Shown piece by piece: positions 38,223-48,312 of a stretch of 64,000 bases of DNA. Below the pieces are notes generated by a model. The model saw only the letters and a program-made list of their open reading frames with translations, was not told where the DNA came from and did not search any database. The position numbers and the translations under genes are program-made. The stretch is taken from the NCBI GenBank assembly GCA_022266195.1, contig WHVY01000001.1, positions 22,630,001 to 22,694,000 of the forward strand, written 5' to 3'. Within the stretch, counting starts at the first letter, position 1; every line of letters begins with the position of its first letter. Source of the stretch: Tetranychus cinnabarinus (Eukaryota > Arthropoda > Arachnida > Trombidiformes > Tetranychidae).

Positions 38223-38587
38223 ATGAAATTTGTTTCAATATCTTTTACTTTCTTTTTGTTCTGCCTTCTAGTGAGTATCATTTTCCTTGAAAATTTATTG
38301 TTTGAATTAAAATGTTGATCCTAAAATCTATCAAATGTCCTTTAATATTCATTGGAGACGTTTGTGAAAGCATGTATTGTCAATTAAATCCTACTTTTTT
38401 CTTCCAGATGCGTCCTTCTTTGTCGGCCATTGTTGGCCAAGGTGGAAAGCCTATTAAATTGATTCCTGCTGGTGAGTCTATTGATTTTCATTCAATCTAA
38501 AATGAAATCAATTTTTTTGCTGATGCATTCAATATTTCACTTTTCTCATTCTTCCATATCTATTTTGTTGTAGGTCCGCAGCCTTAA
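38223..38587 (+). CDS. Small secreted peptide precursor, copy 2 (41 aa, three exons)
   Basis: Exons 38223-38270, 38408-38471 and 38574-38587, each exactly 1130 bp downstream of copy 1. Sequence, splice sites, TATA box and polyA signals look unchanged, so it should make the same peptide. Tandem identical copies would raise gene dosage. Confidence 0.75.
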
Positions 38588-39352
38588 ATGATCTATAATC
38601 CGATTCATGTAAACTTGGATTTTCAGCGCAAATTATTGCAAGTATATGTAATAAGAAATTAAGCTGACTAGGCCATCATCTTGAGATAGAAAATGGCTAA
38701 ATAAATAAAAACTTTGAACGAATTTAATTCAAAACTATGATTTTTGTCTTTCTTCTGTAAATTCAACCAAAATATTGAGTTACGTGCTAATTTTCGAAAG
38801 TTTCTAAACATTTATCACTAAAAATCTCAGATTTAAAGATTCAATTGTGCTTTCATTTCGCAATAGAGCTGTTTTCAGTTCACAATTTAGAAAATAATTA
38901 AAAAAGAAAGAAAGATTGAACGACGAAAAAGTAAAATGAGAGACCATTAACAAGAAATTTAATGTAGAAAAACAACCATAAGAAAAATAATCTCATTAAA
39001 CATTATTATTTAACATGGTATTATAATCATGTAAAATTGACACATCTGATTAAAGAAAATCAACTTAAATAGCAAGATTTTATACTTTAGACTAGCCTTG
39101 ATATTGTTCATAATTTATTCAAGATGAAACTGAAAACGAAACAAGTTTCCATTCCCATCATGTATGTATACCAGATCAAAATAAACAAAATTGCATCGGT
39201 AATGTTTGTTTTTTGCAAATGGTTGCTATGAAGAGGATTCTAGTTAACTTAACCTTGACTACTATTGTATATAAAGCTTAATCTGAATCATTAAATGATC
39301 AATTGTTTTCACTCTTGAAATTTAGATTCATCATTTCGTTAACAGTGTCACC

Positions 39353-39717
39353 ATGAAATTTGTTTCAATATCTTTTACTTTCTTTTTGTTCTGCCTTCTA
39401 GTGAGTATCATTTTCCTTGAAAATTTATTGTTTGAATTAAAATGTTGATCCTAAAATCTATCAAATGTCCTTTAATATTCATTGGAGACGTTTGTGAAAG
39501 CATGTATTGTCAATTAAATCCTACTTTTTTCTTCCAGATGCGTCCTTCTTTGTCGGCCATTGTCGGCCAAGGTGGAAAGCCTATTAAATTGATTCCTGCT
39601 GGTGAGTCTATTGATTTTCATTCAATCTAAAATGAAATCAATTTTTTTGCTGATGCATTCAATATTTCACTTTTCTCATTCTTCCATATCTATTTTGTTG
39701 TAGGTCCGCAGCCTTAA
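39353..39717 (+). CDS. Small secreted peptide precursor, copy 3 (41 aa, three exons)
   Basis: Exons 39353-39400, 39538-39601 and 39704-39717. One base differs from copies 1 and 2, GTT to GTC at a valine codon in exon 2, so the peptide is unchanged. All splice sites and flanking signals are retained. Confidence 0.75.
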
Positions 39718-40482
39718 ATGATCTATAATCCGATTCATGTAAACTTGGATTTTCAGCGCAAATTATTGCAAGTATATGTAATAAGAAATTAAGCTGACTA
39801 GGCCATCATCTTGAGATAGAAAATGGCTAAATAAATAAAAACTTTGAACGAATTTAATTCAAAACTATGATTTTTGTCTTTCTTCTGTAAATTCAACCAA
39901 AATATTGAGTTACGTGCTAATTTTCGAAAGTTTCTAAACATTTATCACTAAAAATCTCAGATTTAAAGATTCAATTGTGCTTTCATTTCGCAATAGAGCT
40001 GTTTTCAGTTCACAATTTAGAAAATAATTAAAAAAGAAAGAAAGATTGAACGACGAAAAAGTAAAATGAGAGACCATTAACAAGAAATTTAATGTAGAAA
40101 AACAACCATAAGAAAAATAATCTCATTAAACATTATTATTTAACATGGTATTATAATCATGTAAAATTGACACATCTGATTAAAGAAAATCAACTTAAAT
40201 AGCAAGATTTTATACTTTAGACTAGCCTTGATATTGTTCATAATTTATTCAAGATGAAACTGAAAACGAAACAAGTTTCCATTCCCATCATGTATGTATA
40301 CCAGATCAAAATAAACAAAATTGCATCGGTAATGTTTGTTTTTTGCAAATGGTTGCTATGAAGAGGATTCTAGTTAACTTAACCTTGACTACTATTGTAT
40401 ATAAAGCTTAATCTGAATCATTAAATGATCAATTGTTTTCACTCTTGAAATTTAGATTCATCATTTCGTTAACAGTGTCACC

Positions 40483-40530
40483 ATGAAATTTGTTTCAATA
40501 TCTTTTACTTTCTTTTTGTTCTGCCTTCTA
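40483..40530 (+). pseudogene. Fourth peptide-gene copy, exon 1 only
   Basis: Promoter, leader and signal-peptide exon are intact with the GTGAGT donor at 40531. The unit then breaks at 40558/40559, inside intron 1, and continues into a kinase-like sequence. Without splicing, the exon reads into a stop at about 40560. A chimeric transcript starting from this promoter is possible but unproven. Confidence 0.75.
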
Positions 40531-40558
40531 GTGAGTATCATTTTCCTTGAAAATTTAT

Positions 40559-40981
40559 AACATTTTGTCCTGGTTATCTGGTGGAAGATTACCCTGGATG
40601 TTTAACTTGAAAGATAGTAATTATGTAAAACAGTGTAAAAATTATTACATAGAAAGGACGACAGAATTACTTAATTACTGTTTCCCACCCTCATCTTCAT
40701 CACCACCTCCTGTTGCTGTTTTAACTAAAAAAGTAGAGTCAAATACCAATGCAAGGGTTGTTGATCGTACTAAACCATTACCTTCTATTCCTCTTGGAAT
40801 CTCTGACTTTATCAAATATGCAATTAAGTTGGAATTTGAAGAAGAGCCTGATTATGCTCAGCTTAAATCTATATTAGAGAAAGCTATTGTCAAATCAGGA
40901 GAAAAATCAGACGGTAAATTTTCTTTCAATCCAACCAAAACTTCATCACCAGTAAAATCACCTTCAGCACGATTACAGTAA
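40559..40981 (+). pseudogene. VRK-type protein kinase, C-terminal fragment
   Basis: The open frame encodes LSWLSGGRLPW, NLKDSNYVKQCKNYY, a CFP motif, then ISDFIKYAIKLEFEEEPDY and a DGKFSF tail. This order matches the end of the kinase domain of vaccinia-related kinases (cellular Ser/Thr kinases of the CK1 group, chromatin and nuclear-envelope regulators). A Ser/Pro-rich stretch interrupts the middle. ATP-binding loop, catalytic HRD and DFG regions are absent, so it cannot be an active kinase alone. The frame has no ATG at its start and its 5' end coincides with the broken peptide-gene unit. It is either a transposed 3' fragment or the last exon of a gene whose 5' part was replaced by the array. 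The family call rests on motif memory. Confidence 0.7.
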
Positions 40982-41131
40982 ATTCACACTTATTTTGACT
41001 GCAAAAACAGCGCCGTCTATTATATTGGCAATAGTAAGACTTTAAATAATCTTAGCACTATTTATGCTAGGGCTGGAACTCTTATTCCCATAGATGAATC
41101 TGATTTTTGGTCAAAATAAGTGTGAATTTAC
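40978..41131. repeat. Short element bounded by 22-bp inverted repeats
   Basis: GTAAATTCACACTTATTTTG with its last two bases AC (40978-40999) is the exact reverse complement of 41110-41131. The two arms enclose 110 bases. The inner part has a 45-codon plus-strand frame containing YYIGNSKTLNNLSTIYARAG, which may be chance. The left arm overlaps the stop of the kinase fragment. Confidence 0.6.
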
Positions 41132-42036
41132 AGTACCTGTATGCAAGCATATTTTAAACATCTTTACAACTTACATTAACGGTGACTTCGGCATCAATTT
41201 ATACGATGTTTAGGTAATTCTGTTTATATTCAGAAAAATAAATGTTTTCTATTGAACATTAAAATTGTTGGTAATTCTATCGGTCTCAATTATTTATTTT
41301 GGCTACACTGTTGAAAGTTATTTATCTATCTGATGCTGAGTGCACTCAGCATCACAAGTCTGCTACTGTCGTTTAATATCGATAATTACATAGAAGAGCA
41401 AGTGGATCAGTTCCATCAATATCTTCCAAAGCATTAAGGAAGCTAGCTTGAACCTTCACGAAATGTCATCAAATGAAAGCATCGAGAGTAGCTTTATTCA
41501 GCAAAATATTTGTTTAATTCTTTTGAAGCAAGAAAATGTTCCTTCGAGCGGTTCACAATTTTATTATCGAAAAACGGCACAGAAAATAAGATAAGATTCG
41601 ATACAATCTATCAATATCTATTATTCAATTAAGTTGACAATTAATTGCTATATGTTAGTTGTATCTCGGTGAATACCAACTCATAGCATGAAGGAAAAAT
41701 ATAATTAATATTTCTGAAGTCAGTTTTAGTGGGGGCGTTTTCTCTATTTGAAGAGTGATTCCATGTGGTCAAAGTGTGATACTGATTAAGCTTGAACTTG
41801 AGTATTCTCAAGTAACTAACAAGCAAACAACATAAACTTTTGCTGAGTGACTCAAAATGAACAAGAATTCAATTTTGCTTGCCTCTTTCTCATGCTCAAC
41901 TTGGTGCAACTGAATTCTTTAAATTCTCAGGAGATTCTTCCCTAATACTAATTTTTTTTATCAATTTTTCAAATTACACTCTACACAACTGAACAAAGAT
42001 TGAAAACTTCTTCATTAAAGAAAAAGATCATGTTCT
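41132..42036. other. Intergenic, nothing recognised
   Basis: AT-rich DNA with many stops in every frame. The 61-codon minus-strand frame at 41641-41826 has no domain and is treated as chance. No RNA gene or clear repeat was seen. Confidence 0.5.
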
Positions 42037-42290
42037 TGATCTCAGGAGTGCTGAATCAACAATCAATTTGGTACCTTTTTGTTATCAAATCTGATACCAA
42101 AGGTTCACAATTGATTGTTGATTTAGCACTCTGCATATGTGGAGAATCCATGAGCCATGCAATGCTTATATTGGTCAATGGCGTCAAGAGCTCTCATGGA
42201 TTCCCCACGCCAGAAGAGATTCATGTTCTTGGTTGAGTCTCAGGAGTGCTGAATCTTCTTGTCTAGAGAATCCATGAGAGTTATGTTGCA
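42037..42290 (+). repeat. Dispersed copy of the 198-bp fold-back repeat
   Basis: Contains CTCAGGAGTGCTGAATCAAC, the pair of opposed CAATCAATTTGG / CAATTGATTGTTG arms, and the opposed TGTGGAGAATCCATGAG / CTCATGGATTCCCCAC arms, in the same order as the array at 53-54 kb. Its 78-codon frame is a by-product of the repeat, because the same frame recurs in each array unit. Confidence 0.85.
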
Positions 42291-42487
42291 AACAGAAAAT
42301 CATAAAGCAATTGTTTTTTTAGGCTATATGAATTGGAAAAGCTTCGATAGATATTAATTGACAATCTAAAAAAAATAGAAGCAAATTAAGCATCCGCTGC
42401 AATGCATAAAGTACAGATCTAATGAATAAAACACAGAATACTAACTTATCAAATTTACATTATAATGGGATAATTGAAATTTTTAAT

Positions 42488-42640
42488 CCATGAGAGCTAG
42501 CACCATTCTTGTGTGGAGATTTCATGAATGTTATGTTGAAGATCTCCTCTTTTGTGGAGATATGTATCACTAAATGACGCTCATTACATTGAAAAAGTTA
42601 TTTTTCGTTTGCGCTTCCTCTTCTGTGATCTTCTCGATTA
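42488..42640. repeat. Fold-back fragment plus inverted copy of the F-box gene's upstream region
   Basis: Bases about 42538-42637 (CTCCTCTTTTGTGGAGATAT, GACGCTCATTACATTGAAAA, GCGCTTCCTCTTCTGTGATC) are, with small differences, the reverse complement of 63610-63725, just upstream of the F-box gene's ATG. The neighbouring part has CCATGAGAGCTAGC and other pieces of the fold-back family. No F-box coding sequence accompanies this copy. Confidence 0.75.
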
Positions 42641-42847
42641 GATGCTGGCTTAGGTTTCAGTTGTGCATTTTCAACACAGTATCTTTATCATTGGAAATCA
42701 TTACTTTGTACCTTAATTTTGTGTGATATACAACGAAATATTTCAAATACCTAGGTAAGTTTTATCTACTATTTTATCAAATTTTATCTACTACTATCAA
42801 ATTTTCTAATTTTTTGTTTTATTTCTTTTTATTTCTTTAGATTTTGA

Positions 42848-43054
42848 ATGAATTCTACAATGAAAGACATCATCGAGGTGATTCACATAGATGATGATGA
42901 GGACAGTGAGGTCCAATATATTAAAACAATCAAAAAACAGGACCAGCAGGACGCGTCCAAAGAAAATGTAGTTCCTAATAAACCAAAATATGCCAGAATG
43001 TCAACCTCAAAAGGTGCATTCAAAAAACTACATGTTTTAATGAAAAAAAAATAA
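42848..43054 (+). CDS. Possible short hypothetical protein or last exon (68 aa)
   Basis: The frame starts MNSTMKDIIEVIHIDDDED, turns lysine-rich and ends LMKKK. It follows a good acceptor-like TTTATTTCTTTAG and is followed by AATAAAATATATG, a possible polyA signal at about 43065. It could be the last exon of an unseen gene. No domain is recognisable; the acidic-then-basic composition is of a disordered type. Short length makes chance a real alternative. Confidence 0.3.
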   Translation: MNSTMKDIIEVIHIDDDEDSEVQYIKTIKKQDQQDASKENVVPNKPKYARMSTSKGAFKKLHVLMKKK

Positions 43055-43220
43055 AAAAAGTTTTAAATAAAATATATGTTTATTATTTCTGGTGAACGAA
43101 GAAAAAATCTTGAATGAACTCGCTCTCTACCGGGTTGACTAAATTAAATGAATGAATAAAGGTAGTGAAAACTCGTTTCACAGTTGATTTTTATATCGAT
43201 TTATTATTATTGTTGAAGCA

Positions 43221-43345
43221 GAACACTTCTTATGTGGAGAATCCATGAGTATAACAACCATGAGAGCTCTTGCCGCCATTGACCAATATAAGCATTGCAT
43301 GACTCATGGATTCTCCACATAAGAGGAGTGTTGTGAGCTAGCTCT
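43221..43345. repeat. Dispersed fold-back repeat copy
   Basis: Opposed arms CTTATGTGGAGAATCCATGA and CATGGATTCTCCACATAAGA surround GCCATTGACCAATATAAGC, giving a hairpin-capable sequence of the same family as the 198-bp units. Confidence 0.8.
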
Positions 43346-43479
43346 CATCTCTCATTACCAAATTAATTCCCCGTTACCCGTTACGTTACTAGCAAATCGT
43401 ATGGCCTCTTAACCCAAACAAAGAGAAATTAAAAGTTATAACTAATAACTTACCAGCAGGTAAGCCGGTCTTTCTTACA

Positions 43480-43556
43480 AATCTCTTCTTGTGTGGAGAA
43501 TCCATGAGAGCTCTTTGCATAGCTCATGAGTTCTCCAAACGAGAGGAGTGCGGGAA
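43480..43556. repeat. Short fold-back repeat copy
   Basis: CTCTTCTTGTGTGGAGAATC followed by CATGAGAGCTCTT and the opposed CATGAGTTCTCCAAACGAGA. A shortened, diverged member of the family. Confidence 0.7.
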
Positions 43557-43566
43557 TACAATTTCA

Positions 43567-43690
43567 ACATTTAATCACTTGATAATCACTTAAGCTTGAT
43601 CTCACAGTTAATTATCTTAATCATCATCCTTATTTGGAAATCTTCGTCATAGATAGAATGATGGCTAATGATGGTTAATTTACTTTATTC
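43567..43690. repeat. Sequence shared in inverted orientation with 56900-57045
   Basis: TTAATCACTTGATAATCACT, AAGCTTGATCTCA and TAATCATCATCCTTATTTGG recur as reverse complement just outside the 5' end of the gene at 55.4-56.6 kb. This is part of a larger pattern of inverted duplications between the 43-47 kb and 54-57 kb intervals. No coding capacity. Confidence 0.65.
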
Positions 43691-43734
43691 GGAATTTATA
43701 TTGCATTATCAGTTTCAAAATTGATGGAATAAAA

Positions 43735-44098
43735 CATGAAATTATTATGAATGGATACATTATTAAGTTTCTGAAGCATTTTCAACAGTTGATGCTGCAT
43801 CATCAGTTACGCTAGGAAATCAAAACGTAACTGATTCGAAACATATTGACATGATTAAAATCATCAAACCTAATAACGTTGTAAAATTAAATACAAACGG
43901 TTTGGACAATTTCTGATTGAGTTGTGAAATTCATGAAATTATTATGAATGGATTAATTATTAAGTTTCTGAAGCATTTTCAACAGTTGATGCTGCATCAT
44001 CAGTTACGCTAGGAAATCAAAACGTAACTGCTTCGAAACATATTGACATGATTAAAATCATCAAACCTAATAACGTTGTAAAAATAAATACAAATTGT
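43735..44098. repeat. 197-bp tandem duplication
   Basis: CATGAAATTATTATGAATGG begins at 43735 and again at 43932. The following AGTTTCTGAAGCATTTTCAA and TAACGTTGTAAAA segments repeat with the same 197-bp shift and few changes. A part of it (TTTCTGAAGCATTTTCAACA) also occurs at about 57127. It lies just downstream of the minus-strand gene ending at 44107. Confidence 0.85.
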
Positions 44099-44106
44099 AA
44101 AATTGA

Positions 44107-46181
44107 TTATTGAGCGGAGTTATCATTAATCACCTCTGCAGATTCGACGCCTTTTTTTAAATTTGAATCGTCTGGCTGGACTCCATGTTCATCAAAATGC
44201 TCTTTCAAATGTTTTGAAAATTGCTCAAAATTAGAGCCATTGCCTAGTGGGCAATAAATACACACAAAGGCGTAACGCAAATTTTTTCTTATATGGTCGT
44301 AAATTTTGTTACTTCGACCTTTTTTCTCAAGGGGTGGATGATCACAATTTGGAGTCCCCTTACACGCAAAGTAGTTTTTAGGAAGTGGTTCCATGTATTT
44401 CTTCTTAAACTCGCTTTCCATGTCATTCCGTCTAACGAATTCGCCATTAATCTTCTTAATCCGATAAGAGAATAGTTTACGCTGTCCATCTTTGGTTATC
44501 CAAGTGCTTTCATTAAACTGATCCTGATCTGATGGCGCTGGCCGCTCATTCAATTTTTTTTCCAACTCAATGATTCGGGTGCCAAGAATATGAACTAGAT
44601 TCAAAGCGAAAAGCTTTGGTTCATCCGCAATTATCCGCATCTTTCCACGCATTGTTGTTACAAAATTCTCAAAAGGATTAAAGTGTTCCCAGAAAAGTCG
44701 TTCCAACTCGTCGTCTTCAGATGAATGGTTAACTCTTTTCGGATTCGGTGATAGCTCCGGTGATTTCTTCTGCGTTTTACCCCTGGATGAAGATGTTGAT
44801 GGCGAGGCCAAAGGTGGCTCAATGTCTTCGTCTACAGACAAATGTTTAACTCTTTTCGGATTCGGTGATAGCTCCGGTGATTTCTTCTGCGTTTTACCCC
44901 TGGATGAAGATGTTGATGGCGAGGCCAAAGGTGGCTCAATGTCGTCGTCTACAGACGAATGTTTACCTTTTTTGACTGCGGCGATAGCTTCGGAGATTTC
45001 TTCTGCGTTTTACCCTTGGATGAAGATGTTGATGGCGAGGCCAAAGGTGGCTCAATGTCTTCGTCTACAGACAAATGTTTAACTCTTTTCGGATTCGGTG
45101 ATAGCTCCGGTGATTTCTTCTGCGTTTTACCCCTGGATGAAGATGTTGATGGCGAGGCCAAAGGTGGCTCAATGTCGTCGTCTACAGACGAATGTTTACC
45201 TTTTTTTGACTGCGGCGATAGCTTCGGAGATTTCTTCTGCGTTTTACCCTTGGATGAAGATGTTGATGGCGAGGCCAAAGGTGGCTCAATGTCTTCGTCT
45301 ACAGACAAATGTTTAACTCTTTTCGGATTCGGTGATAGCTCCGGTGATTTCTTCTGCGTTTTACCCCTGGATGAAGATGTTGATGGCGAGGCCAAAGGTG
45401 ACGAATTTTGCCTTTTTTGGCTTCTCGTGACTGCTCTAGAATCGATTGGAATCTTTGGGTTTCTTTCAACTAATTCGATCGTTGTCTTGGTTTGGTTTCT
45501 TGACCTTTTGTTGTCTGGCTTGGGTCCCATGCTTGGTGGCTCTGCAAATGAAGATAAAATAAAGCAAAAAAGCATAAGGATAAGTTGAATGACTCACATA
45601 TCTCAACTTACCAGTTGTACTTTGTTCTGGAGGTTCTGGTACCGGATGCGAAACCTTCGGTTCATTTTCATGCAAGACATCTTCATTTGGGTAGCTCTCG
45701 ACTATTTTGAACGTTGGCTTGGATTGATTTTTTGACCCTTTCTTGTCTGGCTTGGGTCCCAAGCTTGGTGGCTCTGCAAATAGAAATTTAATTGTTGATT
45801 GAAATTTCGCCTGACTCCTGTCTCAACTTGACGTATGCTCAAGTTGATGCTCATCTTTTTTGAATATGTCACAATTAAATTGAATCGTTAGTTCAATCCT
45901 TTTGTTGCAATTACCTTTCTCCAAATTTAAATCAGAATGAGTTGATAATTGTTCCTCGAATTCAATACTTTCTGGTGTCTCATCTTCTGGCACTGCAGCC
46001 AATGCATTCGTTGTTTCTGGAGGCGATGTTGACATTTCAGGAGATTTTTCCGAAACTGAATCAACCGTTGATACACGAATGTTTTCATGTGGCTCGTCAT
46101 CAACCAACTGATCTGTTATCATTGGTTCCGAAAGTTCTTCCTCCTGATCTGTCGACGGAGTTGAAACCATCACAGGCTTAT
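44107..46181 (-). pseudogene. Exon-modular zinc-finger family, locus B; 3' exons, frameshifted
   Basis: Three minus-strand exons splice in phase 1: 46181-45915 (Thr/Ser/Glu-rich, DEPHENIRVSTVDSVSEKSP), 45773-45612 (EPPSLGPKPDKKG) and the terminal exon 45541-44107. The last has EPPSMGPKPD, six Ser/Pro/Lys repeats of 39 residues, a region with LVHILGTRIIELEKKLNERP, and the conserved C-terminal domain: CKGTPNCDH, then CIYC and HLKEH (C-x2-C-x13-H-x3-H). One repeat has six T where its sister has seven (44968-44973 against 45201-45207), so the frame breaks and the finger domain is lost unless this is an assembly error. No clear 5' exon remains; decayed pieces lie at 46.7-47.1 kb. Probably nuclear, DNA-binding or protein-binding, by inference from the finger and basic tails. 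Confidence 0.65.
44785..45395 (-). repeat. Six 117-bp coding repeats (39 aa), in alternating types
   Basis: The segment encoding LASPSTSSS recurs every 117 bp (plus-strand anchors 44786, 44903, 45019, 45136, 45253, 45370). Type 1 continues RGKTQKKSPELSPNPKR and type 2 continues KGKTQKKSPKLSPQSKK. They alternate, so the true recent unit is probably a 234-bp pair. The 116-bp step at 44903-45019 is the frameshift. The gene at 48.8-52 kb has three related units. Confidence 0.9.
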
Positions 46182-46280
46182 CTGAGAGAATAAAAAACTT
46201 TAGATTACTTTAGAGAAAATTTAGATGATTTGTTTCATAATTTCCTATTAACATGAGCAAAGTAATAAATTAAAATTGAT

Positions 46281-46337
46281 TGTTAAATGTAACTAAATTG
46301 TCAAGATTCAATCTCGACAATTTAGTTACATTTAACA
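46281..46337. repeat. Perfect 22-bp inverted repeat with 13-base loop
   Basis: TGTTAAATGTAACTAAATTG plus TC (46281-46302) is matched exactly by its reverse complement at 46316-46337. It would form a strong hairpin. It lies just upstream of the exon that starts at 46181 on the minus strand. It may be a fold-back element remnant; flanking target duplications are not evident. Confidence 0.8.
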
Positions 46338-46714
46338 ATATAGTTCAATTAATCTGTAAATAATAAGTAGATAGAATAATAATAAAATTCTTTGCTTTGG
46401 TTGCTTGCAAGACCAGCGTATTTTAAATCCTTTTAAATAAATTAAATGATGAATTATCCGATCTATGGGCAATCAAAGTTTTAATGTTTTCTTCTGCAAA
46501 GTCACATCATCTTACAATCAGAATTCATTCAATAATTTCAAGCCAGGCTTCATTGAAATTCCTTTTCTTCAAAAGGAAGGAGCGATCTTATACAGCGCTC
46601 TTTTTTACGCCATGATTTAGGAGTCGCTCTTTCTCACTCTCTCTTTAACAAAGAAAGCGATATAGTAGTACGATAGTCAGCCATCGCTAGATACTATTAT
46701 ATTACTATTATAGG

Positions 46715-47105
46715 TCAGAATCGAATAAAAAGTGTATGATTCACGAGGGAAAAAGACGGCTTGCCTTGCATTTTTTTGATTTCCTTAACTGCTTTAGGAG
46801 TCTTCATCTCCGAAGGCGACGACAGAGATGAAGAAGACAGACTTTTACTTTGACTTCTTGTAGTTACTCCAATCTCGCGCGTCTTTGTCTCTGTCTTCGC
46901 CTTTGCATTTCTCTTTTTCATTGCGTTTGGTTTGTCTTTTAGATTTGACTTGAATTTGGTCCCTTTTTGGCTCTATAAATAGAATTAGACAAGTTAAATA
47001 AGATTTTTGAAAATGATTTATTAAATAACTTACCAGTTACTATCGGAAACCATTGGCTCATCGTGGTTCAATTCTTCTTCATTTCTTTTTTCGTTCAAAG
47101 TTGGC
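46715..47105 (-). pseudogene. Decayed upstream exons of locus B
   Basis: Two minus-strand pieces resemble family exons. One ends with a good donor at 47034 (CTG then GTAAGTTA) after NEEELNHDEPMVSDSN. The next begins after TTTATAG with AGCCAAAAAGGGACC, as other family exons begin AGCCACCAAGCATGGGACC, and stays basic. Joining them gives a stop at the junction and the second exon hits a stop near 46858, so they are not usable as they stand. The 68-codon frame starting at 46921 overlaps in another frame and is probably chance. Confidence 0.4.
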
Positions 47106-47266
47106 ATTCCAATTAGGTTAATCAGATGAAGCAAAACCACATAAAATCAGATGATTATGATGATCTAAGTAAAATATAAATAATGTCAGCAGCAGTGAAG
47201 TTTTCTTGAATATCAGCTGGCATCGGTATTGGTAAAAAAATATCGATATCATTTCCACTTTCGGTA

Positions 47267-47524
47267 AACGAGGACCCGTCAGCTCACTTTTTCATCTTCT
47301 AAGTCGGTGAGAGTTGAATGAGAATTCAGCACTGAGAACTGACGTAATTTATATCAATGAAATCAAATCCGATTAACCTGAACTAGTACAACTTAGACTT
47401 GCATCACATGAATCCAAATAAATCTTAATGCAGCTAATTAGATTCGATTACTTTCATCAGCTCGAAAATCGACTGAGTAAGCTGAGACTTAAAAGATGAA
47501 AAAGTGAGCTGACGGGTTCTCGTT
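47267..47524. mobile_element. MITE-like element with 39-bp terminal inverted repeats
   Basis: Arms at 47267-47305 and 47486-47524 match as reverse complements at 37 of 39 positions (GACCCGTCAGCTCACTTTTT against AAAAAGTGAGCTGACGGGTT). They enclose about 180 AT-rich bases with no open frame. Size and structure fit a non-autonomous DNA transposon. No target duplication was securely identified. Confidence 0.75.
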
Positions 47525-47767
47525 ATTCTTACCGCAAATATTATGACTATTTCTTTGGTAAATTGTCAATTGACTGCAATAGCTCTCATGGATCTTTTAT
47601 TGCTAATACCAAAAGCGATGTCTTGGACTGAGCTTAACTAAACACTGTTAAATTTAGCATGACACTCTTCTTTTGTAAAGCCTTCAACATCTGTCGCCAG
47701 AACCTCTAGTACGAAATACATGTATAAATGGCTCTAAGAATTGCTAACAAAAGTTATTTTCTTGATT

Positions 47768-48093
47768 TAGCTCTCATGGATTCTCCATACGAGAAGAGTG
47801 CTGGATCAACAATCAATTGTGAACCTTTGGTATCAGATTTGATGAAAAAAAAGGTACCTAATAGCTTTTAAACTTGATTTCAGATTTGCATTCTTGTCCC
47901 GCTGTAATGCTTAATATTTCCTCAATACGATTTCCTTTTTGTCCTATTTTATGCATTAATTTCAAAAACTGTGTTATGGATTATATTAGGTCGATCAGAG
48001 GGAATGTTACAAATGCCTATTACTCAATCTCTACCTAGCCACACAAGAGGAGTTCTTCAACATGGCTCTCATGGATTCTCCACAAGAGAAGAG
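47768..48093. repeat. Two fold-back repeat fragments
   Basis: At about 47768-47858 CTCATGGATTCTCCATACGA is followed by GTGCTGGATCAACAATCAAT and a diverged half of the inner hairpin. At about 48037-48093 GGCTCTCATGGATTCTCCAC recurs. Between them is AT-rich sequence without a gene. Confidence 0.75.
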
Positions 48094-48312
48094 ATTCATG
48101 TTCAAGCATGCCACTAGATAGCATTACACTGTCAATCTATAATAAACTTTTATTCACGTATTTTTGTATTAATTATTTGAAAAGACCACCATGGATTCCG
48201 ATAACGTGCAGCGCCCTCATGCATTCATCTCATCACGTTTCATGTTTTCATTCAATCGTGTGTTCATTAATGTTGTTGTTAGCTAATTCATTGCTAAAAT
48301 TTAAATACAAAG

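Larger units (their letters stand above)
36947..40558 (+). repeat. Tandem array of a 1130-bp gene unit (three full copies plus a truncated one)
   Basis: Units start at 36947, 38077, 39207 and 40337, exactly 1130 bp apart, and are almost identical; the one change noticed is GTT to GTC in exon 2 of the third copy. Each full unit holds a complete small gene, from TATA box to polyA signal. The fourth stops at 40558 inside intron 1. The remaining roughly 500 bp of each unit between polyA signal and next promoter is AT-rich with no other gene seen. Confidence 0.96.

Noticed and set aside
44822..45588. Plus-strand frames of 86-209 codons opposite locus B
   Set aside because: They are antisense shadows of the 117-bp coding repeats; the minus strand shows exon structure and paralogs.
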